Source: Lentibacter sp. XHP0401 (GTDB lineage: Bacteria; Pseudomonadota; Alphaproteobacteria; Rhodobacterales; Rhodobacteraceae). Taken from it: a stretch of 64,000 nt of DNA. Positions 16,106 through 24,131 of this stretch are shown here, piece by piece (position 1 is the first letter of the stretch; each line of letters begins with the position of its first letter). The stretch spans positions 1-64,000 of the forward strand of contig NZ_JAOWLC010000009.1 of assembly GCF_025751535.1 (NCBI RefSeq), given 5' to 3'. The notes beneath the pieces are model-generated. The model worked only from the letters and a program-made list of their open reading frames with translations, did no database searches and was not told the DNA's origin. A program made the position numbers and the translations under genes.

Positions 16106-17159
16106 TTCCCACCTCTACATAAGTAAATTTATCGTTCGATATTTGCCGGATTTCCTCAGAGTAATTCGGATTCATCACAAGGATTCTTGTTGTTTTAGGT
16201 GATTGCGGCAGGATGTCTTCAGGCGCACTCACGCGTAACCCGGTTCCGGCCAGAAAGCACCCTTGCTTGTTAGGATTGATATCAATCACAGCATTGACAG
16301 GGCTTCCCGCCCTTTCCCGCAGCAACGCATAGATTACACCTTTCGAGGCTCCGCCCCAGACTATGTCCGATAATTTTGCGGCTGGATCCTGCAACGATGC
16401 GCTAAAATCATCGGGGAACTCAACTGGATGCTTCGGATCATACAAGGGGACGCGCAGGTTCGAGAGGTCGCCGACAACATAGATATACTGGCCTCCAAAG
16501 CATCGCCCCATTTCCGGCGCATGAGCGAACATTTTTTGAAAGTCTGACAATCGAAAATAATTAACGTGTTCGTAAAACACATCAAACCATGACCGTGCCT
16601 CGCAAATCCAATCAAAACAGGGCACTTCGATATAAATCAAGCCGCCCCCGCCATTAGCATCACGCAACTGGCACAGAAATGCATATGGATCAGGAATGTG
16701 CTCCAGCACGTGGCGCAGCACGAGCCCCTTCGCCGATAAGCCCAAATCAGGCCCGAAGTAGTGCTTTTGAATGAGCGGGTTATCACCCTCATAGGTCGGA
16801 TCAAACCCTGTGATCGATGCGCCCCTAGACGACAGCATTTCCAAAAACGTTCCCTTGCCGCAGCCGACTTCGACCAGATCGTCAAGACCTATTGTCTCGG
16901 AGATCAGATCGGCGGCCCAGTCCAGATGCTCGCGAAACGGCGCGCTATTGGCCTGTTCATTCTGGTAAGCGGAATCATAGTTAACCAGGGCCGGATCGAA
17001 AGCATCGTTCCGCACCAACCCCGTTGTCTGATCTTCGACAATACGGATGTTGCCTTTGGGGCAATTTCGGGCCTCTTCGGTGCTGGTATACATACGGTTC
17101 TGAAAAACGGGAAATTCATCCTGCGCATAAAGCAGCCGGGTCTTTGCAGCTTGGGTCAT
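16098..17159 (-). CDS. Class I SAM-dependent methyltransferase
   Basis: A 353-residue methyltransferase. Residues 1-85 are an N-terminal extension; motif I is VEVGCGKGTFLEML near 97-110, followed by HVLEHIPDPYAFL, typical of Methyltransf_23-like domains. About 230-353 form a second Rossmann-like region (VNAVIDINPNKQGCFLAGTGL) like that of sugar C-methyltransferases, but without the N-terminal zinc site of the neighbour at 17986. The ATG at 17159 overlaps the TGA of the preceding epimerase by four bases, so this start was preferred to the GTG nine bases upstream. It probably modifies the deoxysugar or glycan made by this operon. Confidence 0.82.
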   Translation of the reverse strand: MTQAAKTRLLYAQDEFPVFQNRMYTSTEEARNCPKGNIRIVEDQTTGLVRNDAFDPALVNYDSAYQNEQANSAPFREHLDWAADLISETIGLDDLVEVGCGKGTFLEMLSSRGASITGFDPTYEGDNPLIQKHYFGPDLGLSAKGLVLRHVLEHIPDPYAFLCQLRDANGGGGLIYIEVPCFDWICEARSWFDVFYEHVNYFRLSDFQKMFAHAPEMGRCFGGQYIYVVGDLSNLRVPLYDPKHPVEFPDDFSASLQDPAAKLSDIVWGGASKGVIYALLRERAGSPVNAVIDINPNKQGCFLAGTGLRVSAPEDILPQSPKTTRILVMNPNYSEEIRQISNDKFTYVEVGND

Positions 17160-17989
17160 GTTGTGCACTCTTTCCTTAGGCCAACCACTCTTGGCGGATC
17201 AGTCAAATTGTCCGGACGCACGCCAAATTTCAGGAGGTCACGGCGGCCATACTGGTCGGCTATCTCTTCTGCGAGAGCTCTGATCGTAACCGCCTTGCCA
17301 CTGCAAATGTTTGTTGGCCCAATGCAGATGCTCATGATATCTTTTACGAGCAAGTCTGCGGCTGCCGCGACATCAAGATAATCACGCACCGCATTTCCAC
17401 TCGTCAACTCGGCCACCAGCCCCCTGCTCAGCTGATTGTGCAGATAAGGAACAAGCCGGCGGCTGTCCTCGCGCGCGCCGTAAAGGTAGAATAATCGCGC
17501 CCAAAGAAACTCTATATCGGCTGTAGCAAACCAGGACTTCAACATCAGGAAAGTTGCGACTTTCGCCGCTGCATACGGGGTTTTAGGCGCAAGCGGTGTG
17601 TCGACAGATAGATCTCCTACGGTTAGGTCATATTCAAAGCATGTGCCCACCGCCACAAACCTGCGCAGTTTTGCAGCAACTGCGCCTTTCGCCATAGACA
17701 GTGTTCCTGTCAGGCAGTCCAGATTGCGCTCCGATGTCAAATATTTGCCAGGCTCGGCGTACCATGCAAGGTGAACAACTGTATCATGGCCTGTCAGCAC
17801 TTTGGTCCACCAGTCGGAAGACTGTTCAAAGACGTCGTCACAAAAGACTATCTGTGTGGTTAGCCCCTCGAGCCTGCCTTCTGTTCCCCTTCTTATAACA
17901 CAGGTGAGTTCGTGTCCCGCAGCAGCGAGCTTTTGCGCCACTGGCAACCCGACAAACCCCGTGGCTCCGGTGATCAGAATGCGGCTCAC
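17156..17989 (-). CDS. NAD-dependent epimerase/dehydratase (probable 4-ketoreductase)
   Basis: A 277-residue extended short-chain dehydrogenase. The cofactor loop is GATGFVG (8-14); the catalytic Tyr139-x3-Lys143 stands in PYAAAK, and the Thr/Ser element is VGTCFEY near 114-120. C-terminal residues bind the sugar nucleotide. In this operon it follows a dehydratase, an epimerase and a C-methyltransferase, so it is the natural candidate for reducing the 4-keto group of the finished CDP-sugar. It is coupled to its neighbours by ATGA overlaps on both sides. The specific stereochemistry cannot be read from sequence. Confidence 0.85.
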   Translation of the reverse strand: MSRILITGATGFVGLPVAQKLAAAGHELTCVIRRGTEGRLEGLTTQIVFCDDVFEQSSDWWTKVLTGHDTVVHLAWYAEPGKYLTSERNLDCLTGTLSMAKGAVAAKLRRFVAVGTCFEYDLTVGDLSVDTPLAPKTPYAAAKVATFLMLKSWFATADIEFLWARLFYLYGAREDSRRLVPYLHNQLSRGLVAELTSGNAVRDYLDVAAAADLLVKDIMSICIGPTNICSGKAVTIRALAEEIADQYGRRDLLKFGVRPDNLTDPPRVVGLRKECTT

Positions 17990-19206
17990 TGTGACACCTC
18001 AAGCCTTGGCACAGCGGTGACAAACCGGGTGCCAAGCGCAGCAAGGTCGCTGCATTGGGCTTTGACTTCTGTCGCAATATTCCAAGGCAGAATAATCAGG
18101 TAGTCTGGCCTGTTTTCGCGCAAAGCCGCAGGCGCCAGTATCGGAATATGGCTACCGGGCATCAGTTTGCCAATTTTGGCTGATGCGGCGTCACAGATGA
18201 ACGGGAGTAGATCGGGCCTCACACCCGCATAATTTATGATCGTGTTGCCTTTTGCCGCGGCTCCATAACCCGCCACGGATTTGCCCTCGGCCTTGGCATG
18301 TAATAAAAACTCGAGAAAGCCGTTTTTGACCTCATCCGCCTGCGACTGGAACGCCAGATAAAACGCGTCACGATCCATTCCGCGTGCCCGTTCCTGATCC
18401 AACAATGTGGCCACCGAATTGAGCTGCAGATGCGTGGCTGCCTCATGGCAGCCGTATATGCGAAGGCTGCCGCCATGGGTCGGCAACTCCTCGGCATCAA
18501 AAATCCGTAACCCGGCAGCTTTGAATATCCGCTCCACGACCAGCAAGGAAAGATAGGAGAAATGCTCATGGTAGACAGTGTCAAACTGGCGGAGCTCTAC
18601 CAGGCGCATCAAATGTGGAAACTCAAGCGTAATAACGCCCTGCGGTTTCAATACCGCCTTCAGGGCTGCAGTGAAATCGTTGATCTCCGGCACATGGGCA
18701 TAAACATTGTTGCCAATGATAAGATCAGCCTGCTCCAAACGCTTCACAAGGTTCATACCGAAGAAGTCTTGTATCACCGGTATACCCTGCCCTCGAGCGG
18801 CGGCAGCCGTGCTTTCGGTAGGCTCGACCCCAACACAAGGAATTCCCTTTGCAACGAAATTCTTCAACAAGTAGCCGTCATTTGACGCGATCTCCATCAC
18901 GTGACTTTGAGGCCCGAGACCAAGCCGCTTGCTCACCATATCCACATAGCGCTGCGCGTGATCCAACCATCCCTGTGAGGTGGATGAGAAATAGGCGTAG
19001 TCGTCGGTAAACAAAGCATCAGCAGCCGCGAAGTCTTCGGTTTGCACAAGGCGGCAATTGCCGCATGCCAGCAGTCTGAGCGGAAAGGTGACTTCAGGTT
19101 TTTTCAAATCGTCAGAAGTTAGATAGGCATTGGACGGTGGGGCAAATCCAAGGTCCAGAAACCGGGTTTCTAAAGGGGCAGCACAATGGCGACAAACCTG
19201 CGTCAT
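17986..19206 (-). CDS. Sugar C-methyltransferase (TylC3/NovU/TcaB9 type)
   Basis: A 406-residue three-domain methyltransferase. The N-terminal zinc site has Cys5/Cys8 and Cys48/Cys51 (VCRHC and LLACGNC). The SAM domain has MEIASNDGYLLKNF near 104-117. The block VYHEHFSYLSL near 215-225 carries the Tyr and Glu-His residues known as catalytic in TcaB9. The C-terminal domain starts about 300 with GYGAAAKGNTIINY. Characterised relatives add a methyl group to C3 (or C5) of a 4-keto-6-deoxy sugar nucleotide, so a branched sugar is expected. It overlaps both neighbours by ATGA. Confidence 0.9.
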   Translation of the reverse strand: MTQVCRHCAAPLETRFLDLGFAPPSNAYLTSDDLKKPEVTFPLRLLACGNCRLVQTEDFAAADALFTDDYAYFSSTSQGWLDHAQRYVDMVSKRLGLGPQSHVMEIASNDGYLLKNFVAKGIPCVGVEPTESTAAAARGQGIPVIQDFFGMNLVKRLEQADLIIGNNVYAHVPEINDFTAALKAVLKPQGVITLEFPHLMRLVELRQFDTVYHEHFSYLSLLVVERIFKAAGLRIFDAEELPTHGGSLRIYGCHEAATHLQLNSVATLLDQERARGMDRDAFYLAFQSQADEVKNGFLEFLLHAKAEGKSVAGYGAAAKGNTIINYAGVRPDLLPFICDAASAKIGKLMPGSHIPILAPAALRENRPDYLIILPWNIATEVKAQCSDLAALGTRFVTAVPRLEVSQ

Positions 19207-19745
19207 AGCGGTGTAACCTCTGTAAGGGCAGGAAGAGTTCTGTCACGTTGCGACAGTTGAGCAACCGGCAAGGGCCAGTTGATTGCCAAATCGCCATCCA
19301 TCAAGTTAACACCACCCTCTTGATTGGGGGAATAGGGTCGCGAGTGAAAATATTGTAGTTCAACTTCGTCTTCCAACGCTTGGAAACCATGTGCAAAACC
19401 CTTAGGGATGTAGATTGAATTACGGCTCTCGGCGTCTAGTATGATGCTGGCGTGTTTCCCGTAGCTTTTGGACCCTTTGCGAAGATCAACAATGACGTCA
19501 TAGGCCCGACCACGAAGACAGCGAACCAGCTTGACTTCAGCCGCATCCCCACGTTGAAAATGCAAACCACGCAACGACCCCACCCCTCGTGTGAGCGAGA
19601 GGTTCATCTGAGCCCAATCTGTATTGAGGCCCTGCATTGCAAACTCGTCATCGCAATAAAACCGTGAAAAAAAGCCACGCTGGTCCCCTTTGGGTTCCAA
19701 CAACACTTCAAACGTACCATTGAGTGAAAGAGGTCTGAAAATCAT
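19203..19745 (-). CDS. RmlC-like sugar-nucleotide 3,5- (or 3-/5-) epimerase
   Basis: A 180-residue cupin-fold protein of the dTDP-4-dehydrorhamnose 3,5-epimerase family. The first catalytic block SLRGLHFQRGDAAEVKLVRC holds the conserved His (GLHFQ); IPKGFAHGFQAL and EVELQYFHSRPYSP carry the second half of the active site including an aromatic Tyr. Because the operon makes CDP- and not dTDP-sugars, it likely acts on CDP-4-keto-6-deoxyglucose or its methylated form. The ATG at 19745 overlaps the dehydratase stop by ATGA; an upstream frame to 19820 is spurious. Confidence 0.87.
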   Translation of the reverse strand: MIFRPLSLNGTFEVLLEPKGDQRGFFSRFYCDDEFAMQGLNTDWAQMNLSLTRGVGSLRGLHFQRGDAAEVKLVRCLRGRAYDVIVDLRKGSKSYGKHASIILDAESRNSIYIPKGFAHGFQALEDEVELQYFHSRPYSPNQEGGVNLMDGDLAINWPLPVAQLSQRDRTLPALTEVTPL

Positions 19746-20791
19746 AGGCCCCCGAATTCGGAAATTTGCGCCAAGGTGACGTCCTTCGCCGATTCCCCGT
19801 CGGCAACTGCCCGATACCAATTTATAGTTTTCTCGATCGTTTGCTCGAACGACCAGCGTGGTTTGATGCCCAAATGGGCTTCGCTTTTAGCGGAATCAAG
19901 GCTGAGAAAACCAGCCTCATGCACGGCATCCTTGGAGGGTATCTTAGCCCAACTTCCTCGCCAATGGCGCAAAGCTTCGGTCACCAAATCAACGACTGGG
20001 CGTGCATCCTTTGGGTCTGGTCCGAAGTTGAAAGCAGATTGATAGGCCTTGTCCTCCGATGACCAGAGCCGCTCAGCCAAAACAAGATAGCCTGCAAGTG
20101 GTTCCAAAACATGCTGCCACGGGCGCACGGCGTTTGGGTTGCGCACAGCTATAGGCTGCTCGAGCTTCAGTGCTCGCACAATATCCGGCACAATCCGGTT
20201 GGTAGCCCAGTCACCACCGCCGATTACATTCCCTGCCCTTGCCGAGGCCATCCTGATGTCCGTGCCTGCAAGAAAAGAACGCCTCCAACTCGACACTGCG
20301 ATTTCCATAGCAGCCTTGCTAGCACTGTAAGGATCATGACCGCCAAGTGGGTCACACTCATTATAGGCTTTTCCATTTTCAAGGTTTTCATAAACTTTGT
20401 CAGTCGTGACCATGACGACTGCGCAGCGACCTGTCAGCTGACGAACGGCCTGCATAACATGCGCCGAGCCCATGACGTTCGTTTGCCAAGTTTCCAAAGG
20501 GGTTTTATAGGATTCTATGACAAGTGGCTGTGCTGCAAGGTGGAATATGACGTTGGGTTGAACCTCAGCCACCCGGCGGGCAACCAGATTTGCATCACGA
20601 ATGTCACCGATCATATGATCAGCCAGCGCCTCAATTCCAAGCTGATCGAAAAGCGCAGGCTTCGTGTCTGGCGCGAGGGCCATACCTGCAACATTGGCGC
20701 CCAACTGGTTCAACCAAAAAGACAGCCAGCTTCCTTTGAAACCGGTGTGCCCGGTAACCAGAACACTCTTGCCGCTCCAGAAGCTATTCAT
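19742..20791 (-). CDS. rfbG: CDP-glucose 4,6-dehydratase
   Basis: A 349-residue extended SDR that converts CDP-glucose to CDP-4-keto-6-deoxyglucose. The cofactor loop is VTGHTGFKGSWLSFWL near 12-27, as in RfbG. Other marks are HLAAQPLV near 86, VMVTTDKVYEN, the catalytic DPYSASKAAME, and RAGNVIGGGDW, all closely following the CDP-glucose dehydratase pattern rather than RmlB. The ATG at 20791 overlaps the rfbF stop codon (ATGA). It supplies the common 4-keto intermediate to the epimerase, methyltransferase and reductase that follow. Confidence 0.95.
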   Translation of the reverse strand: MNSFWSGKSVLVTGHTGFKGSWLSFWLNQLGANVAGMALAPDTKPALFDQLGIEALADHMIGDIRDANLVARRVAEVQPNVIFHLAAQPLVIESYKTPLETWQTNVMGSAHVMQAVRQLTGRCAVVMVTTDKVYENLENGKAYNECDPLGGHDPYSASKAAMEIAVSSWRRSFLAGTDIRMASARAGNVIGGGDWATNRIVPDIVRALKLEQPIAVRNPNAVRPWQHVLEPLAGYLVLAERLWSSEDKAYQSAFNFGPDPKDARPVVDLVTEALRHWRGSWAKIPSKDAVHEAGFLSLDSAKSEAHLGIKPRWSFEQTIEKTINWYRAVADGESAKDVTLAQISEFGGL

Positions 20792-21555
20792 TTCCAAGTC
20801 TTCCAAGGGGCACTATCTTTTGCCCAAAGCTCTTCCAATGTATTCCTGTCGCGCAACGTATCCATAGACTGCCAAAAGCCGTTATGCTTCCATACGGATA
20901 GCTGGCCTTCCGCCGCCAAAGTTTCCAATGGGTCCTTCTCGAACACGGTTTGATTGCCTGAAATCCTGTCAATAACGGCTGGTTCACATACAAAAAAGCC
21001 ACCGTTGATCCACCTACCGTCCCCCTCGGGCTTCTCTTGGAAGCGCGAAACCAGGCCTCCGTCGATTACAAGGCCGCCAAAGCGCCCGGCAGGCTGTATC
21101 GCGGTTACTGTTGCTTCGGTCCCTTGCGCACGGTGGTGCGCTATCAACGCCGTCAGATCGACATCGCTGACCCCATCGCCATACGTCAGACAAAATGTTC
21201 CATCCAAGTGATCTTTGACACGCTTGATCCGTCCGCCCGTTTGCGTCGTCTCACCTGTATCGACCAGAGTGATTTTCCATGTTTCTGCACGTTGGGAATG
21301 TATTTCCATCCCGTTGGTTTCCAGATCGATCGTGACATCTGACATATGCAGGAAGTAATTCGCAAAGTATTCCTTAATCATATAGCCCTTGTAGCCACAG
21401 CAGATCACAAATTCATTTATCCCATGCTCACTGTAGTGCTTCATGATGTGCCAAATGATAGGGCGACCACCGATTTCAATCATCGGCTTGGGCTTGAGAT
21501 GTGACTCTTCGCTGATGCGTGTCCCGAAGCCGCCCGCGAGTATAACCAATTTCAT
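20788..21555 (-). CDS. rfbF: Glucose-1-phosphate cytidylyltransferase
   Basis: A 255-residue nucleotidyltransferase that joins CTP and glucose 1-phosphate into CDP-glucose. The nucleotide-binding signature LAGGFGTRISEES (5-17) is followed by KPKPMIEIGGRPIIWHIM, and LTYGDGVSDVDL near 125 holds the metal-binding Asp. RINGGFF-like segment (RWINGGFFV) and length match RfbF. The ATG at 21555 is preferred over the GTG two codons earlier. It is the first gene of a seven-gene minus-strand operon whose members nearly all overlap by four to eight bases, so the operon promoter should lie within 21556-21770. Confidence 0.95.
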   Translation of the reverse strand: MKLVILAGGFGTRISEESHLKPKPMIEIGGRPIIWHIMKHYSEHGINEFVICCGYKGYMIKEYFANYFLHMSDVTIDLETNGMEIHSQRAETWKITLVDTGETTQTGGRIKRVKDHLDGTFCLTYGDGVSDVDLTALIAHHRAQGTEATVTAIQPAGRFGGLVIDGGLVSRFQEKPEGDGRWINGGFFVCEPAVIDRISGNQTVFEKDPLETLAAEGQLSVWKHNGFWQSMDTLRDRNTLEELWAKDSAPWKTWK

Positions 21556-21770
21556 CGCCACTACCTGCTATTCAAAATGCCTGTATAAAGAGTTGCCCAA
21601 AAGCAATCATAAATTTGACACGTGGATTTACTGCTCCTGATTGTTCTAACAATCAGCCTCAAAATTATCCGCTAAGGCTAGTTCTCGAAGAACAATAATG
21701 CCAGAAAATTTTAGCCTGCTGACGATTGGTGTCTTTTCCATTTTTGGAGACGCACATGCTCCGCATATTT

Positions 21771-21850
21771 TCAAGGTCCGGTTACTCGTGAGGCTTCCCT
21801 TCTGTTTATTATAACTTTTCTCTGAGAGCTTCGTAAAGTGTCTTCCCATT
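21771..21850 (-). mobile_element. Scar of IS481-type element (3' end only)
   Basis: Read on the minus strand, this fragment encodes NGKTLYEALREKL and a stop (TTA TAA), almost identical to the last residues NGKTPYEALREKL of the transposase at 1394-2328. After the stop come GGGAAGCCTCACGAGTAACC, matching the end of that element with few changes. Nothing of the other 950 bp of the element remains. It sits between the rfbF start and the proB stop, so one junction of the sugar locus lies at an IS scar. Confidence 0.85.
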
Positions 21851-21873
21851 AGACCCGCCGCGAGGCCCCGAGC

Positions 21874-23034
21874 CTATGCCGGTATTACGATTTTTGGATC
21901 ATGCTCTGGAGCTTCCAGTTGCAGGTGGTTTTCCTCAAGCACCAGAATGTTTTCTGCACCGACAATGTCACTTTTCGTCTTATAGCCGATCACATTTTCA
22001 ACCGGCATATCCAGATGGCGCGCCATCAGCATCGTTTCTTCCGAGGAGAAATTTGTCAGCCCACGGGCGACCTCCTCGCCGTCTTCATTATAAATGTGCA
22101 AAACGTCACCCTTGGTAAAGTCCCCCTGAATCGAAATAATGTCCAATCTACTAACACCCTGTCTTCTATCAATGATCCCTGATGCAATATCGTTATAGAC
22201 GACAAGCGTTCCTGACACTTGCAAACGGTTGCTCAGCCAAACTTTCAACGGTGAGGCAGTTGCACCGCGGACAAGACAGCGTGTGAAACGGCGCTCGTTG
22301 TTCAGCACAGACGAGACGGGACGCTCGATGATGCCTTCAGCGATAATAGTCTCAACTCCTGCGTTCTGCGCCATATTTGCAGCGTGCATTTTTGTAAGCA
22401 TACCGCCGCTTCCGAGTTCACTAATACCTGTGGTGGATTCCAGGTGTTCACTGACATCTTCGATTTCATGAATAAACTTCGCCTTGGGATCAGAGGGATC
22501 ACGATCATATAGCCCCTCAACACTGGTCAGAATGATCAATTCATCGGCCTCGACCATTTGCGCAACTTTGGCGGACAACCGGTCATTATCGCCGACACGA
22601 AGGTCGCGGGTCGCGATGGAATCGTTCTCGTTGATGATCGGTAAAATGTCGTTTTCGAACAATCTCAGCATCGTATTCTTGATGTTCAAAAAACGGCGTC
22701 TTTCCTCCATATCTTCGACAGTCACAAGCATCTGTGCCACGTCCAAATCGTATTCTGACGCGACCTGACGGTAGGCGTTCATCAAGAGCGGTTGGCCGCA
22801 GGCCGCCGCGGCTTGCTTGTCGAGCACACCCGCTTCTTCAGGACGTTTTCCAACCATGTTCAGCCCTAGCGCAACCGATCCAGATGAGGTTAAAATGATA
22901 TTATGGCCCTGCTTTTGGAGTTCCGCGAGATCGCTTAGCAAGCCGTTCATGAAAGCATAGCGAAGTGTCAAATTTTCACTATTGGCCAGAAGGCTAGATC
23001 CGATTTTAACAACAATTTTTTTCTTCTCAGACAT
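21874..23034 (-). CDS. proB: Glutamate 5-kinase
   Basis: A 386-residue two-domain glutamate kinase, the first step of proline synthesis. The amino-acid-kinase domain (about 1-260) starts VVKIGSSLLAN and has ILTSSGSVALGLNM, INENDSIATRDLRVGDNDRLSAKVA split over about 138-160, and GSGGMLTKMHAA near 217. The C-terminal PUA domain (about 278-365) begins SRLDIISIQGDFTKGDVLHIYN. It is divergent from proC-proA with 275 bp between. In Rhodobacterales the housekeeping proB normally stands with obgE and proA, so this separate set may be an extra copy. Confidence 0.95.
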   Translation of the reverse strand: MSEKKKIVVKIGSSLLANSENLTLRYAFMNGLLSDLAELQKQGHNIILTSSGSVALGLNMVGKRPEEAGVLDKQAAAACGQPLLMNAYRQVASEYDLDVAQMLVTVEDMEERRRFLNIKNTMLRLFENDILPIINENDSIATRDLRVGDNDRLSAKVAQMVEADELIILTSVEGLYDRDPSDPKAKFIHEIEDVSEHLESTTGISELGSGGMLTKMHAANMAQNAGVETIIAEGIIERPVSSVLNNERRFTRCLVRGATASPLKVWLSNRLQVSGTLVVYNDIASGIIDRRQGVSRLDIISIQGDFTKGDVLHIYNEDGEEVARGLTNFSSEETMLMARHLDMPVENVIGYKTKSDIVGAENILVLEENHLQLEAPEHDPKIVIPA

Positions 23035-23309
23035 ATGAAGTCTCCAATAACTATCTGTTTTATGAGGAAAAGTGCTAACCGGTTGCGTCCTTGGGCGCAG
23101 CCCTATAGCAAGACCTCATTCAGGTGCTTGAGTGACGTATAACACGTACCCCGTGTGTGAATGCAAACAGGTCGCTGCGCCGCAGCGTAAGCTAAAGCGC
23201 ATTTGGGCCACTTGGCGCCGAAAGAAAATCACCGGCTGAACGGGCGCCCGCTTGAAGGGGCGCAGCACTCTGCACGTGAGGGGTCGCCGAAGAAAAAGGA
23301 AAGCTGAAG
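23035..23309. promoter_or_regulatory. Divergent proB / proC-proA control region
   Basis: The region must hold promoters for both directions. It contains a GC hairpin GCGCCC (23244-23249) with GGGCGC (23258-23263) and an eight-base loop, in what would be the proC leader about 50 bp before its start, and an imperfect dyad GGTTGCG/CGCAGCC near 23080-23102 in the proB leader. No known riboswitch is recognised. The regulatory meaning is unproven. Confidence 0.3.
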
Positions 23310-24089
23310 ATGAAGATACTTTTGATCGGGTGCGGCAAGATGGGTGGCGCAATGTTGCGCCAGTGGGTCAACCAAGGCGGCAACCAGTTTACCGTCGCCG
23401 ATCCCGCCGTCACAGAGCTACCGGAGGGCACAAGACATGTCACAAAAGCGACATCGCTTCCGCAAGCCGAATTCGACGTAATAGTCATCGCAATCAAACC
23501 GCAGATGATCGCGGAACTGCTCCCCGACTACATCCCGGCCTTGAAGCCTGGGGGCTGCTTTGTCTCAATCGCAGCGGGTTGCAGCATTACGACACTGGCC
23601 AACATCGTAGGCGATGCTGCCATCATCCGCGTGATGCCAAATCTCGCGGCGATGGTCGGGATGGGTGTGTCTGGCTTGTATGCAAATCCTGCCTGCACGG
23701 AACAACAGGTGACAGACGTCACCGCATTCATAGCGCAAACAGGCCGCTGCGTCCCGCTTACCAGCGAAGATGAAATCGATCGCCTGACTGCCGTGAGCGG
23801 AAGTGGGCCGGGATATGTGTTTGAAATCATGCGCAGCTATGTCGAGGCTTCCAAGGGCTTGGGTTTTGACGAGGAAACCGCCCGCGCCTTGGTGCTTGAT
23901 ACGATCACGGGCACCGTCGAAACGGCCCGCCAATCAGATGTCTCGCTGGAAGAGCTACGAAACTCGGTGACCAGCAAGAATGGCACCACACAGGCAGGTT
24001 TGGACGAACTGCAGCGCGACGGAAAACTGGACACGCTTTTGGATAAAACCGTGCAGGCCGCATACCGCCGCGCTGCCGAATTGAGATAG
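23310..24089 (+). CDS. proC: Pyrroline-5-carboxylate reductase
   Basis: A 259-residue P5C reductase, the last step of proline synthesis, reducing P5C with NAD(P)H. The N-terminal Rossmann motif is LIGCGKMGGAML (4-15); IAIKPQMIAELL near 63 and RVMPNLAAMVGMGVSGL near 113 follow. The C-terminal dimer domain has the family signature region GSGPGYVFEIMRSYVEA near 162 and SVTSKNGTTQAGL near 220. AGGAAAGC precedes the ATG. It lies 42 bp before proA on the same strand, forming an unusual proC-proA pair divergent from proB. Confidence 0.95.
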   Translation: MKILLIGCGKMGGAMLRQWVNQGGNQFTVADPAVTELPEGTRHVTKATSLPQAEFDVIVIAIKPQMIAELLPDYIPALKPGGCFVSIAAGCSITTLANIVGDAAIIRVMPNLAAMVGMGVSGLYANPACTEQQVTDVTAFIAQTGRCVPLTSEDEIDRLTAVSGSGPGYVFEIMRSYVEASKGLGFDEETARALVLDTITGTVETARQSDVSLEELRNSVTSKNGTTQAGLDELQRDGKLDTLLDKTVQAAYRRAAELR

Positions 24090-24131
24090 CTGCCGCGTTT
24101 TTGCGCTGCAAGCAGCAACAGGAGATGAAGT

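Noticed and set aside
20111-20953. 280-codon plus-strand open frame over rfbG/rfbF
   Set aside because: Lies entirely antisense to two well-supported genes, with no family resemblance and no ribosome binding site.
23035-23309. Proline-related riboswitch in the proB/proC intergenic region
   Set aside because: Only simple hairpins are present; no known riboswitch core could be recognised.
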